Source: Candidatus Altimarinota bacterium (GTDB lineage Bacteria > Patescibacteriota > JACMRA01). Taken from it: DNA of 64,000 nt. The DNA lies in contig JAAUSE010000002.1 of the NCBI GenBank assembly GCA_012031925.1, positions 1-64,000 on the forward strand. The letters are read 5' to 3'. The notes beneath the pieces are model-generated. The model was not told the origin of the DNA. It worked only from the letters and a program-made list of their open reading frames with translations, and did not search any database. Of this stretch, positions 45,507-54,754 are shown in pieces (the stretch's first letter is position 1; each line of letters starts with the position of its first letter). The translations under genes were made by a program, and so were the position numbers.

Positions 45507-45932
45507 ATGAATCAGATAAATTGGTTTAATTTTGTAGATTTGGAGTATTGGTTTGAAGGTGTAGCTGGATCAACAGCAATAACCTCTCCGTTGACTGTGA
45601 ATACAATTTATTATCAATTTTTTGTTGTTTTGTTTGGAGTTTTGTTTGGATTGGGGGTAATCTTATTTTTCTCAAAAAACTTTTTTAACAAGTATAATCC
45701 ATTGAACACCAAGATGGAAGTATGGGGAAATAATTTTGTGTGGATGGGACTACTTGGTGGGTTATGGTTGTTTCTTAGGCAAGCTGAAGTTGGTTTTTTG
45801 GGTGCTAGAATGTGGTTGTTAGTCGGTGTGTTTTGGATGTTAGTTCTTATTTTTATTATTGTTAAGTATTTTTTGTATGTGTACCCTTTGGAAAGAGCTT
45901 ACTTTTTGAAACATCACAAAACTGAAAAATAA
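45507..45932 (+). CDS. Small polytopic membrane protein
   Basis: 141 residues with three to four hydrophobic helices (YYQFFVVLFGVLFGLGVILFF; FVWMGLLGGLWLFLRQ; MWLLVGVFWMLVLIFIIVKYF). Rich in Trp and Phe. No family recognised. It begins 10 bases after rpoA and is probably co-transcribed. The function is unknown. Confidence 0.6.
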   Translation: MNQINWFNFVDLEYWFEGVAGSTAITSPLTVNTIYYQFFVVLFGVLFGLGVILFFSKNFFNKYNPLNTKMEVWGNNFVWMGLLGGLWLFLRQAEVGFLGARMWLLVGVFWMLVLIFIIVKYFLYVYPLERAYFLKHHKTEK

Positions 45933-46045
45933 TTTCGGTTGAGTATGCTATCGTTGTAAGACCAAAGTAACAGAAAACAACTCTAAACAGAATTTTTCTA
46001 AAACTTGACATTTATTGGATACTTACTTTTAATCATCGGATTAAT

Positions 46046-46434
46046 ATGTCAGGAATTTTTGGTAAAATTATAGCAGGTGAAATTCCTAGCTATAAAGTAC
46101 ATGAGGATAAAAATACCTTTGCCTTTTTAGATATTCACCCAAAACAAAAAGGACATTTGTTGGTGGTGCCAAAAATTGAAATAAATCACTTTGAGGATAT
46201 GGATGATGATTTGTATAGTTCTGTTTTTTTTGTTGTAAAAAACTAACTAAAGCTCTTAACAAATGTAATTGGGGCGAAAGGGTAGGTTTAATAATTGAAG
46301 GTCTGGAGGTGTCTCACGCTCACATTCATCTTATTCCAATTACAAATTTAGGTGATTTACATACTCAAGCAAAGATTTTTCAAGAGGATGAGATGAAAAG
46401 AGTACAAGAGGAGATAATAAAAAATATTCAGTAA
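46046..46434 (+). CDS. HIT-family nucleotide hydrolase (one frame break)
   Basis: 129 residues when joined. It begins SGIFGKIIAGEIPSYKVHEDKNTFAFLDIHPKQKGHLLVVPK and has, after the break, the HIT motif HAHIHLIP. The break is in the A6 run at 46237-46242; A7 gives VVKKLTKALNKCNWGERVGLIIEGLEVSHAHIH. These enzymes hydrolyse nucleotide phosphoramidates such as AMP-lysine adducts. The stop overlaps no gene but lies one base before murC, so the two are coupled. Its own promoter probably starts with TTGACA at about 46006. Confidence 0.88.
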
Positions 46435-46435
46435 T

Positions 46436-47713
46436 ATGATGATATATTTTGTAGGGATTGGGGGTACTGGTATTTCTCCGTTAGCTGGTTTGGCTATTGA
46501 CTGTAATATGGATATTGCAGGTTCGGATGTGGGTGAGAGTTTAGGGACTAAAGAGATTGCGAAGAGAGGTGTTAAAATCAATTATTTGCAAGATGGAGAA
46601 TACTTAGAAGTTTTGCACAAAAAAACAAGAATTGATTGGTTGGTTCATACAGCAGCAGTAGAGCTTGACCATTTGGAATTAAGAAAAGCTAAAGAGCTTG
46701 GAATTAGGGTTACAAAAAGAGATGAGTTTTTGAATTTTATTTTGAGAGAGAAGAATCTCAAACTTGTTGCTGTGGCAGGAACTCATGGAAAAACTACTAC
46801 CACATCAATGATTGTATGGGCAATGAAACAACTTAAAATCCCTGTAAGTTATCTAATTGGGTCTCAGATTTCTTTTGGTCAATCTTCACAACACCAAAAA
46901 GGAAGTGAGTATTTTATATTGGAAGCAGATGAGTTTGATAGGAATTTTTTGAAATACGATCCAGCCATTAGTTTGATTACTAATGTTGATTACGACCACC
47001 CTGATGTGTATTTTGATCAAGGTGAGTATAACCAAGCTTTTGCTGATTTTTTGGCCAAAACAAAACAATTAACTTGTATTTATAAACCTGATTATACGAA
47101 AATTGACTCCTTAAATAAATTTCAAAATATTGATGTGATTGATCAAAAAAGTGAAGAATATACACGAATTTCTAAAAAAATCAAGCTGATTGGAAAGCAC
47201 AATCGTGACAATGCTTTTTTGGCTGTTAAGGCTATGAAAAAGATTTGTAGAATTTCTGAAGAAGAAATAATTAAAAGCATGTCTACTTTTCCTGGCTCAA
47301 AAAGAAGAATGGAGAAAATTATGAATGGTCTATACTCAGATTACGCACACCATCCAACTGAAATTGCTGCAAGTCTACAAATGGCTAGTGAGATTAATGG
47401 AGATGCTATTGTTGTTTATCAACCACATCAAAATGTTCGACAACACAAAGTGAAAGAATTATACAAAGATTGTTTTGATAGAGCTAGTAAAGTTTATTGG
47501 TTGCCAACACATTTGAGTAGAGAAAGTAAAGAGTTAAGGGTGATTGAACCAAAAGAACTAGTTGAAAATGTTGAGGATAATATTAAAGTTGAAATTGCTG
47601 AACTTGGAGAAAGTCTCAAAAAAAATATCGTCAAACACTTAGAGGAAAACAAAACTGTAATTTGTATGGGTGCTGGGAGTATTGATGGTTGGCTTAGAGA
47701 GAATTTTATTTGA
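46436..47713 (+). CDS. murC: UDP-N-acetylmuramate--L-alanine ligase
   Basis: 425 residues. The N-terminal Rossmann GIGGTGISPLAGLA is diagnostic of the MurC/Mpl type. Then come HTAAV, the ATP-binding AGTHGKTTTTSMI, EADEFDRNFL, ITNVDYDHPDVY, and GSKRRMEKI with DYAHHPTEI and YQPHQNVR in the C-domain. It adds the first amino acid to UDP-MurNAc in peptidoglycan synthesis. It follows the HIT gene by one base. Mpl is a possible alternative, but the size and motifs favour MurC. Confidence 0.88.
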   Translation: MMIYFVGIGGTGISPLAGLAIDCNMDIAGSDVGESLGTKEIAKRGVKINYLQDGEYLEVLHKKTRIDWLVHTAAVELDHLELRKAKELGIRVTKRDEFLNFILREKNLKLVAVAGTHGKTTTTSMIVWAMKQLKIPVSYLIGSQISFGQSSQHQKGSEYFILEADEFDRNFLKYDPAISLITNVDYDHPDVYFDQGEYNQAFADFLAKTKQLTCIYKPDYTKIDSLNKFQNIDVIDQKSEEYTRISKKIKLIGKHNRDNAFLAVKAMKKICRISEEEIIKSMSTFPGSKRRMEKIMNGLYSDYAHHPTEIAASLQMASEINGDAIVVYQPHQNVRQHKVKELYKDCFDRASKVYWLPTHLSRESKELRVIEPKELVENVEDNIKVEIAELGESLKKNIVKHLEENKTVICMGAGSIDGWLRENFI

Positions 47714-47761
47714 CATATTTGATATTTTGTGATTGAGTATATTATATTTGGAGGACTAGAA

Positions 47762-48643
47762 ATGACTAAATATCTGTTCGAAGGTGACATGATTATGTCG
47801 GAGTATCAGACAAAATTTCCAACAACGATGTCGGATTTTTCTGAAAATTCATTGGAGAGTAGTTATAAGCAAAAAGTGCTTACTAATAAAATAAATTCTG
47901 ATAAGGAGTATATAATTGATTTAATAAATAAATATAACATTCCAAGTAATGATAAATTGTTTGGGTTGTTAGGTAATATTGATGAATTTTTAAATTACGA
48001 TGTAATTACTAATTCTTTTGGGATCGATAATTTTAGACTCAAATCGCTACTTGCTTTGATTGGTGAGCTTGGCTTGCATATTGTTGATAAAAATATTCTG
48101 ATAATTATTCTGATTCGTCAGATAAATTTACTCAATCTTAGAAGTCACAATCTTAATATGTTTAATTTTGAGAATGATATTGATTTTGTTAATGATATTT
48201 ACAGAAGCGCTAGCTTTCTTTTAATTGATAATTATTGGTTGTTTTTGCTATATACATCTTCTTTGATGAATAAAGATATTACATGTAAAAAATTTGGACT
48301 TAGTTCTGATGATTTTTTGAAAGTAGAAAACGATCAAGAAATCTTGAAAGTGAACTTATCAAAATGGGAAAGTGTGATTTGTGAAATCACTCAAGTCACA
48401 AAACTTAAACTTTATAATAACCCTGCTGATGTTTTGTCAGATTATTTGATAGGAAATGATGTACCCAAAATTGAGTATATTCAGTCTTATGATGGGATGG
48501 AGGTGATGAGAATAAGACAAGAATTGAAAATTTTAGTTGGCTCAGAGGATAGCTTCAACAAAATTATACATTTATCTAACAGACTGAGAATAATTGAAAG
48601 AGAAAAAAACATTCTAGAAAACACTCTTGGTTATGTTTGTTAA
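47762..48643 (+). CDS. Hypothetical protein
   Basis: 293 residues, helical and Asn/Ile/Leu-rich, without signal peptide or clear family. The ATG at 47762 is chosen because GGAGG at 47750-47754 is a clear ribosome site; further upstream starts lack one. It begins MTKYLFEGDMIMSEYQTKFPTTM. It ends just before a strong terminator, so it closes the HIT-murC transcript or is a single gene. Confidence 0.6.
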   Translation: MTKYLFEGDMIMSEYQTKFPTTMSDFSENSLESSYKQKVLTNKINSDKEYIIDLINKYNIPSNDKLFGLLGNIDEFLNYDVITNSFGIDNFRLKSLLALIGELGLHIVDKNILIIILIRQINLLNLRSHNLNMFNFENDIDFVNDIYRSASFLLIDNYWLFLLYTSSLMNKDITCKKFGLSSDDFLKVENDQEILKVNLSKWESVICEITQVTKLKLYNNPADVLSDYLIGNDVPKIEYIQSYDGMEVMRIRQELKILVGSEDSFNKIIHLSNRLRIIEREKNILENTLGYVC

Positions 48644-48649
48644 ATTTGT

Positions 48650-48674
48650 ACCACCTGTAATAGGTGGTTTTTTT
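48650..48674 (+). terminator. Rho-independent terminator
   Basis: Stem ACCACCT (48650-48656) / AGGTGGT (48662-48668) and a run of T to 48674, six bases after the preceding stop. Confidence 0.88.
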
Positions 48675-48709
48675 GACTTTTCTATTATTATATAATATTG
48701 TTTATGTGA

Positions 48710-49857
48710 ATGAAGATGAAAGAAAAACTTTTTGAAATAAATGCAAAATGTTCTAAATCAATGGCAAGAGCAGGTGTGGTAAGTCTTCCTAATGGTAAGG
48801 TTGAGACTCCTATTTTATGCCGATTGGGACTCAAGGGACAGTCAAAAGTTTGGATAAGGCAGAACTTGAGAAGCTGGGTTCGCAGATTATTCTTGGGAAT
48901 ACTTATCATCTTTGGTTGCGGCCAGATCTTGATGTTTTGGAGTCTGCAGGAGGTCTTCATAAATTCTCAAATTGGGATAGACCAATTCTAACTGATAGTG
49001 GAGGTTTTCAAGCATTTTCTCTAGCCAAAATAAGAAAGTTTTCTGATGAAGGTGTTACTTTTAGTTCACATCTCAACGGTGAGAGACGGTTCTTGTCTCC
49101 TGAAGAATCTATGAGGATTCAAACAATAATTGGTTCCGATATTGCTTTGGTTTTGGATGAGTGTTTGCCAGCTGAAGTTAGTAAAGTTGAGGCCAAAAGG
49201 GCTATGAAAAGGACTTGGGAATGGGCCAAAAGGAGTAGAGATGAATTTGAAAAACTTAGAAAAAAATCCTTGCACCAAAATAATCTTTTTGGAATTCCTC
49301 AAGGTGCTCAATTCAATGATCTTCGTGTGGAATCTGCCAAAATGACAATGGATCTTGGTTTACCAGGTTATTCGATTGGTGGTGTGGCTAATGGTGGGGA
49401 ACCGGAAGAAATAATGTATTCGCAGGTGTTGGAGCAAACACAAATTCTTGAGGAAGAAAAACCCAGACATCTTCTTGGGGTAGGTACTCCAAGAGATATT
49501 GTGGAGATGGTGGCACGTGGGATTGATATGTTTGACTGTGTAATGCCTACAAGAAATGCTAGACATGGTAGTCTTTTTGTGGGTGTTAGTGATTTTGGTT
49601 ATATTAATATCAAGATCAAAACAAAAAGATATGAAAAAGATTTTTCACCAATTAATTTGAATTCCAAATTTGAAGAACTGCGAACATATTCCAAAGCTTA
49701 TTTGAGACATTTATTCATTTCAAAAGAATTACTTGCTTTTCGATTGGCTACATTGAATAATTTGGAATTTTATTTGGATTTGACTAAAAGGATTAGAGAA
49801 AAAATTATTAAAGATGAGTTTGGGGGGTTTTGGAAAAATTTTGGACAGATAGATTAA
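48710..49857 (+). CDS. tgt: tRNA-guanine transglycosylase (one frame break)
   Basis: 382 residues when joined. It begins with FEINAKCSKSMARAGVVSLPNGKVETPI, which connects through FMPIGTQGTVKSLDKAEL if one T is added to the T4 at 48813-48816. It then has LGNTYHLWLRP, TDSGGFQ (active-site Asp), YSIGGVANGG, LLGVGTPRDIVEMVARGIDMFDCVMPTRNARHG (second catalytic Asp). It exchanges guanine-34 for a queuine precursor in tRNAs with GUN anticodons, such as the tRNA-Tyr (GTA) in this window. The zinc-binding C-terminal cysteines are not seen and the C-terminus is short. Confidence 0.9.
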
Positions 49858-49885
49858 CAAAGAATATTTTGAAAAACAAAAATTA

Positions 49886-49908
49886 CTCCTTTAGGGAGCT
49901 TTTTTTGA
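49886..49908. terminator. Bidirectional terminator between tgt and 5S rRNA
   Basis: Short stem CTCC / GGAG followed by seven T on the plus strand and by TAATTTTT on the minus strand. It serves tgt and the convergent 5S gene. Confidence 0.55.
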
Positions 49909-49910
49909 TA

Positions 49911-50023
49911 CCGGCTTTGGCCTATTTTCCCCGGAATCTGCATTCCAGTATCTTCGGCGGAATTATGTTTCAAGACTCTGTTCGGAATGGGAAAAGTTGT
50001 TACAATAACCCTTGAAAAACCAG
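49911..50023 (-). rRNA. rrf: 5S ribosomal RNA, isolated
   Basis: Read on the minus strand it has the conserved 5S segment CCCATTCCGAACAGAG followed by GAAACATAATTCCGCCGA and CCGGGGAA-type loop E/helix IV sequence. Ends pair as helix I: CTGGTTTT / AAAGCCGG. Length 113 bases. No 16S or 23S gene is near; it follows xseB on the same strand. The exact ends are from pairing only. Confidence 0.85.
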
Positions 50024-50083
50024 TTGTATATTTGTGAACAAAGATTAAATTTTTGTCAAGACTTTGAAGATTTCAAAAGAGTT

Positions 50084-50293
50084 TTATAAATCTTGAGTAT
50101 TAGAAGGTGTAGTGGAATTTTGCTCACTAAGAGTGGTTAATTTATTCTCAATTTTGGTGAGTTCTTTCTCAACTTCTTCTTTGATTTTGTAGGCTTCTTC
50201 AAGAAGAGGTATTGACTCTGATAAGGTCACTTTTTTTTGTTCTAGGGTTTGCTGGATTTCTTGTAATCTAAGTAATTTTTCTTCTAATGTCAT
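50084..50293 (-). CDS. xseB: Exodeoxyribonuclease VII small subunit
   Basis: 69 residues, MTLEEKLLRLQEIQQTLEQKKVTLSESIPLLEEAYKIKEEVEKEL. This matches the XseB pattern of two helices, with L..iv..LE....L..s...fe.g. It would form exonuclease VII with XseA (not in the window). It begins 2 bases after the DsbA-like gene and is followed by the 5S gene. Confidence 0.8.
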   Translation of the reverse strand: MTLEEKLLRLQEIQQTLEQKKVTLSESIPLLEEAYKIKEEVEKELTKIENKLTTLSEQNSTTPSNTQDL

Positions 50294-50295
50294 AT

Positions 50296-51030
50296 TTATT
50301 CTGCTAAATGTTTATCTAAGATTGCAGTAACTTGCTCAAGAGATTGTCCACCACTCCACCAGTCGACCACTTCTCCATCTTTCATAATTACTATTGTAGG
50401 GGTACCTGAAGGCTCACCTGTTGGTTTGGTTGCACCAGTTACAGAACTTGCTGGGAAAAAGGATTGATTGAGATCTCTTTGATCAAATTCAATTAGTTTT
50501 TCAATATCTCGATTTCTTTTGTCTAATTTCCATTGGTTAATGTCGAGGCTAAGATCTAGAGCTATTTCTTCCATAAGACTGTTACCTAGCTCGTCTTGTC
50601 TTTCATAGACTGCATCAATAAACTCAACGTACTTGCCTTGTTTTTGTGCTGCATGCGCTCCTTTGGCTGCCTCTTTGGCAAAAATATGAATTGAATCGAG
50701 AGGGTTGTTTTTGTATATGAATTGAACTCTATCAGAATATTGTGACTTAATTGTAGTTAGAGTAGGGTGAAAGCTTCTACATGCGGGGCATTGAAGATCC
50801 AAAAAATAGAAGAATTTTACCTTGGATTCTTGTGGTCCCACAGTGTAATTATCTGCTCTGATTAAATCTTTTTCAAACTCATATCCAGTTGAACCAGAAC
50901 TTCCCAAGGCTGTAGATAAGGTTGTAAAAAACAGTATAACAAATCCAATTATTGATAGTGTTTTGGTGAGCGAAGGTAAAAAATTCCAAATAGGTGTAAG
51001 AAAGTTTTCTTCTTGGTATGGTTTTGTCAT
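50296..51030 (-). CDS. Membrane-anchored DsbA-like thioredoxin-fold protein
   Basis: About 244 residues from the ATG at 51030. An N-terminal membrane helix (LSIIGFVILFFTTLSTAL) places it outside the membrane. The DsbA-type core has FFYLDLQCPACRSFHP (active site CPAC), QFIYKNNPL, AHAAQKQGKYVEF and the cis-Pro loop GEPSGTPTIVIMKDG. It probably forms disulfides in exported proteins; the large surface proteins here carry many Cys. It lies two bases before xseB and is divergent from ruvB. Confidence 0.85.
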   Translation of the reverse strand: MTKPYQEENFLTPIWNFLPSLTKTLSIIGFVILFFTTLSTALGSSGSTGYEFEKDLIRADNYTVGPQESKVKFFYFLDLQCPACRSFHPTLTTIKSQYSDRVQFIYKNNPLDSIHIFAKEAAKGAHAAQKQGKYVEFIDAVYERQDELGNSLMEEIALDLSLDINQWKLDKRNRDIEKLIEFDQRDLNQSFFPASSVTGATKPTGEPSGTPTIVIMKDGEVVDWWSGGQSLEQVTAILDKHLAE

Positions 51031-51123
51031 GACTATGATGATTGATAAACCTTGAAGAAATGTCAAGAAGTAGATGAAAGAATATTGTTGACATTTGTTG
51101 GTTATTTGCTAAGTATTGGTACA

Positions 51124-52155
51124 ATGATTATATCAAATCATCTTCAGGAAAACGATCAAAAAAATAAGATTCAATCCAAAGCCCAAGAGGAGTTAGCAGA
51201 TCTAAATGCTCAGCTCAAAGAGTTTGAGAATAACTTGAGACCTAAGAATATGAATGCTTATATTGGTCAAAAAAAAGTTGTCAGACAGCTAAAATTGATT
51301 ATTGATTCGGCTAACATTCGTTCCGTTTTGCCCGAACATATTATGTTTTATGGTCAACCGGGGCTTGGTAAAACCACCTTGGCTAGTTTAATTAGTAACG
51401 AACTAGGAGCTCACCTCAAAACTATTGCTGCTCCAGCACTTCAAAAATCAGGTGATGTGGTTAGCCTTTTGATTAACATGGAGCCAAATACTATTCTTTT
51501 TATTGATGAAATTCATCGACTCAAAGCACCCTTGGAAGAGATAATGTATTCAGCAATGGAGGACAAAGTTGTGGATTTGGTTATGGGTAAAGGTCAGGGT
51601 GTGAGTTTGGGAAGATTTGATCTAAATGATTTTATGATTGTTGGTGCTACCACACAGCTTGGAAAAGTTTCCAAACCTCTCAAAGATAGATTTCCGACGC
51701 TTTTTCAATTGGAGCCGTATGATGAAGTTGATATTTTGGAACTTCTTGATAAGAATTTGGATGTGCTCAAAATCAAAATGACTGAAGATGCTAGGATAGT
51801 TTTGGCGAGAAGATGTAGAGGAGTTCCTAGGATTGCTAATAATATTTTGAAAAGATTTAAGGATCTTCAGGTTGTTCACAAGATTAGAGAGATTGATAAA
51901 ACCACAACACTGGAATTTTTGGATGAGCTCGGTGTACACGAAAATGGATTGACCAAATCTGATATTTTGTATCTAAAATCACTCAAAGATAGCTCACTTG
52001 GGTTGAAGACTTTATCAGGGATTTTGTTAGAAGAAGCTGAGACTCTTGAAACAGTTGTTGAGCCTTATTTGATTCATCTTGGTTATGTTGATAAATCTAG
52101 CGATGGAAGAAGACTTACGCCCAAGGGTAAGGTGTATGTTGAGAATAAATTATAA
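51124..52155 (+). CDS. ruvB: Holliday junction branch migration ATPase RuvB
   Basis: 343 residues from the ATG at 51124. The AAA+ motor has NLRPKNMNAYIGQKKVVRQL, HIMFYGQPGLGKTTLASLI (Walker A), TILFIDEIHRL (Walker B), GATTQLGKVSKPLKDRF (sensor 1/Arg finger) and RRCRGVPRIANNIL. The C-terminal winged helix ends YLIHLGYVDKSSDGRRLTPKGK. The N-terminus upstream of LRPKN is longer than usual and the start is not certain. Partner RuvC is at 27.4 kb; RuvA is not in the window. Confidence 0.93.
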   Translation: MIISNHLQENDQKNKIQSKAQEELADLNAQLKEFENNLRPKNMNAYIGQKKVVRQLKLIIDSANIRSVLPEHIMFYGQPGLGKTTLASLISNELGAHLKTIAAPALQKSGDVVSLLINMEPNTILFIDEIHRLKAPLEEIMYSAMEDKVVDLVMGKGQGVSLGRFDLNDFMIVGATTQLGKVSKPLKDRFPTLFQLEPYDEVDILELLDKNLDVLKIKMTEDARIVLARRCRGVPRIANNILKRFKDLQVVHKIREIDKTTTLEFLDELGVHENGLTKSDILYLKSLKDSSLGLKTLSGILLEEAETLETVVEPYLIHLGYVDKSSDGRRLTPKGKVYVENKL

Positions 52156-52227
52156 TTGTTTTGGTTTGTACAATAATAATATTAGTTCTTTGAGTTTGTT
52201 GGATTAATTGAGAATATTAGGGAACTT

Positions 52228-52650
52228 TTATTTAATTATAGCTTTGGGTGTTATCCAGACATGATAATTAATAGCTATTATTCCAATTAAAACCTGAATA
52301 TCAGCAAGATTGATGTGACTAAGAATTAACGGAAGATAGTCAGCTACATTTTCAAAAATATACCTTTCAATTAAATTACTCCAAGCACCACCAAGTACCA
52401 AACCAGAAATAATTGGGTAAGTTTTGATAAACTTGAACTGCCAAAAACCATATGTAGTAAATAGAACAATCAAAGTTATTGAAAATATATTTAAAGGAAG
52501 GTTGAAGATGAATTTGTTGGGTATATAAAAATATTGATTGTATCTGATAATTGATGAGAAGAATAAATTGAGAAAGATTAGAAAAATAAAAGTTGTGGGG
52601 AAAAGATATTTTTGAGATTGTTGGTACTGACTTGGTTGTTCTTGGTTCAT
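52228..52650 (-). CDS. lspA: LspA-like signal peptidase II
   Basis: 140 residues from the ATG at 52650, with four membrane helices. The signature region has GLVLGGAWSNLIERYIFENVADYL and INLADIQVLIGI. These match LspA's GGaxGNxxDR...V.DF and N.ADs. The two catalytic Asp positions (VADY and NLAD) are kept, but the Asp of NxxDR is Glu. It would cleave lipoprotein signal peptides after Lgt (gene at 54.8 kb). The Glu and the short size leave some doubt. Confidence 0.72.
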   Translation of the reverse strand: MNQEQPSQYQQSQKYLFPTTFIFLIFLNLFFSSIIRYNQYFYIPNKFIFNLPLNIFSITLIVLFTTYGFWQFKFIKTYPIISGLVLGGAWSNLIERYIFENVADYLPLILSHINLADIQVLIGIIAINYHVWITPKAIIK

Positions 52651-52758
52651 GTTGATATTCTTAAAAATTTTTGGATTTTGGACAAGTTGCCTAAATCTCA
52701 AAGTTTGTGTATAATACAAAGTGATATAGATCAAACTAATTTAAGGCATATATAAGCA

Positions 52759-54675
52759 ATGGCAAACACAAAAAAGATCTTTAATAATATATCGACTTCG
52801 AAAGTGGTCCAGGTGGTTTTATTTTTGGCTTTTTTGGTGATATTTTTGTGTGGACTTTTTCTTTTTGTTTTTAGGAATGTTAATTTTTCTAGAGCAGCTT
52901 TTAATAGTTCAACTGGGAGATATGAAGATACAATTATTATTCCACACCAAATTGCTGAATATACTTATTCGTATGAGAATACGACTGGGGTTTCTCAACA
53001 GGCTTATTTTGAATTATCTTTGGGTAATTCTTCTGGTTCTTTTCCAAGCGAGGTGTTGAGGGTTGTAAAAGTTACTGACTCTTATCCAATAAGTCCTGCT
53101 GGAAATTTGATTGGGGGAGGCTCGGTTAATGAAGTTTCTGTGAGTTCCTCAAGTTATTTTAGTGGGAATAAGTTATTTGTTAGAGTAGCTCCTCAGAATA
53201 ATTGTGTAGCTAGGCCAATTGGTGGTTGTCAAAATGCCGCACTTTCTCCGGGGGTTAGAGGTAAAATTACTATTCAAATAGCTTTTAGGAACGATCCACC
53301 AGGTGGGCAACATCTTTTTGAGGGTAGTGGTGGATTGATTTTACCAAACAGTTCTAGTCCAGCTAAAATTGGTTGGAGAATTAGTGCAAATCTTAAGGGG
53401 AGTAATTTTGTTTTGGATACCAAATCCACTCCTCAAGCTGTGATTGCTGGTCCAGGTGGTAACGGCTCTCCTCTTTTTGGCTCTAATTTTACTGTGGTGG
53501 TTAGTAATATAAAATCAATTGATGGAGGTAGTCTTCAAGCTCCTGGAGGTAAGTGTATTGCTAATGTTGAAGGGACAGAATATGTTGCTACAGGTATTAG
53601 TAATGGCAAATGTGTGATAAATATTGGTAAAGAAGCTTTGTCAACGGTTCCTGGAGGTACTGTAAACATCAACGATGGGGGATTTCCAATCAGTGCTTCT
53701 AAAAATGTTAATTATTCTTCAGCTAATTCTATTACAGATATTTCAGGATATGTTGCTAGTGTAGATAATGTAGTAGAAAGTGTTTCAGGTGATGGTTATG
53801 TGGTTTATTTTTCTTTAACTGGTTTTAAAAATGGTGAGAGTGATATTCACACACAATTTTATTTTGACAATGAACAATCTAACACCACTAACAAAGTTCA
53901 CTATGGGGTTTCACCTTTCATTATTCCAAAATCAAGTGCTATTGATGGTGCTAGACAAATATGTGTGGTAGTGGCTAGACCAGATAATTCAATTATTGAA
54001 GGTAGTGGTAATTGTAGAGACTTAAAAGCTAAAGAAGAGCAAGTTCTCAGTGAAGAAGGAAAAACCCCTATTAGTAGCTCTGATATTGCTGATCTAACTT
54101 TTACTTGCCAAATTGGAATAATCAACACAGCAATTAGTTGTGATATTCTTTTTCCAGAAAATAAGACATTGCCATCAGCTGGTTTGAAAGTGGCTGTAGG
54201 AAATGTTGGTTTAGGTGGTCAATGTAGCAAATCAGGTGATGTAGCTACTTGTGAAAAAATTCCAGTAGGAAATGTTTTGGGGTCTAACCTTATATATGCT
54301 TCCGTAGGTGAAGAAGAGCCACAATTGAGTGGTGAAAAAGCAATTTTGTTAGATGAAAATGGGCAAGGACTAGATGGTGCTTTAGCTACTGGGGAAACTT
54401 TGAGTGAAGATGAAATTAATCAATTGAGACAACTGGCTGAACAATTTGGGTTGAATTTTGATCAAATAATAGAAGAAAATGGTGGGGTTGCTCAAGGTGG
54501 TGCAACAATATCTACGGTTACTGATATAGATGATCTTTCTAGAACTGGTGCAGGTGTTTTGATCACTTTTGGGAGTATTGGTTTCGTGTCAATATTAATA
54601 ATTTATTTGGTGTCAAGAAAGCAATATATAACTTCGAGAAGAAAAGTTAATGTTGTTCAAACCAAAAGAAAATAA
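52759..54675 (+). CDS. Surface protein with C-terminal TG-type anchor
   Basis: 638 residues. One hydrophobic N-terminal segment (VVLFLAFLVIFLCGLFLFVF, residues 16-36) exports it. The middle is Ser/Gly/Asn-rich beta-type sequence, with several Cys pairs (NNCVARPIGGC; FTCQIG...ISCDI; GQCSKSGDVATC). The end is DLSRTGAGVL, a membrane helix and a basic tail (RKQYITSRRK), like LPXTG-type anchors and like the giant protein at 3.8 kb. Substrate or partner is unknown. TATAAT at about 52713-52718 could be its -10 box. Confidence 0.68.
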   Translation: MANTKKIFNNISTSKVVQVVLFLAFLVIFLCGLFLFVFRNVNFSRAAFNSSTGRYEDTIIIPHQIAEYTYSYENTTGVSQQAYFELSLGNSSGSFPSEVLRVVKVTDSYPISPAGNLIGGGSVNEVSVSSSSYFSGNKLFVRVAPQNNCVARPIGGCQNAALSPGVRGKITIQIAFRNDPPGGQHLFEGSGGLILPNSSSPAKIGWRISANLKGSNFVLDTKSTPQAVIAGPGGNGSPLFGSNFTVVVSNIKSIDGGSLQAPGGKCIANVEGTEYVATGISNGKCVINIGKEALSTVPGGTVNINDGGFPISASKNVNYSSANSITDISGYVASVDNVVESVSGDGYVVYFSLTGFKNGESDIHTQFYFDNEQSNTTNKVHYGVSPFIIPKSSAIDGARQICVVVARPDNSIIEGSGNCRDLKAKEEQVLSEEGKTPISSSDIADLTFTCQIGIINTAISCDILFPENKTLPSAGLKVAVGNVGLGGQCSKSGDVATCEKIPVGNVLGSNLIYASVGEEEPQLSGEKAILLDENGQGLDGALATGETLSEDEINQLRQLAEQFGLNFDQIIEENGGVAQGGATISTVTDIDDLSRTGAGVLITFGSIGFVSILIIYLVSRKQYITSRRKVNVVQTKRK

Positions 54676-54754
54676 GGCTAAATATGATTACTGAAAAAAT
54701 AAAAACTTTTTAAGTGTTTGTTTAATAAAAATTAAAAACCTATCAACAGGGTTT

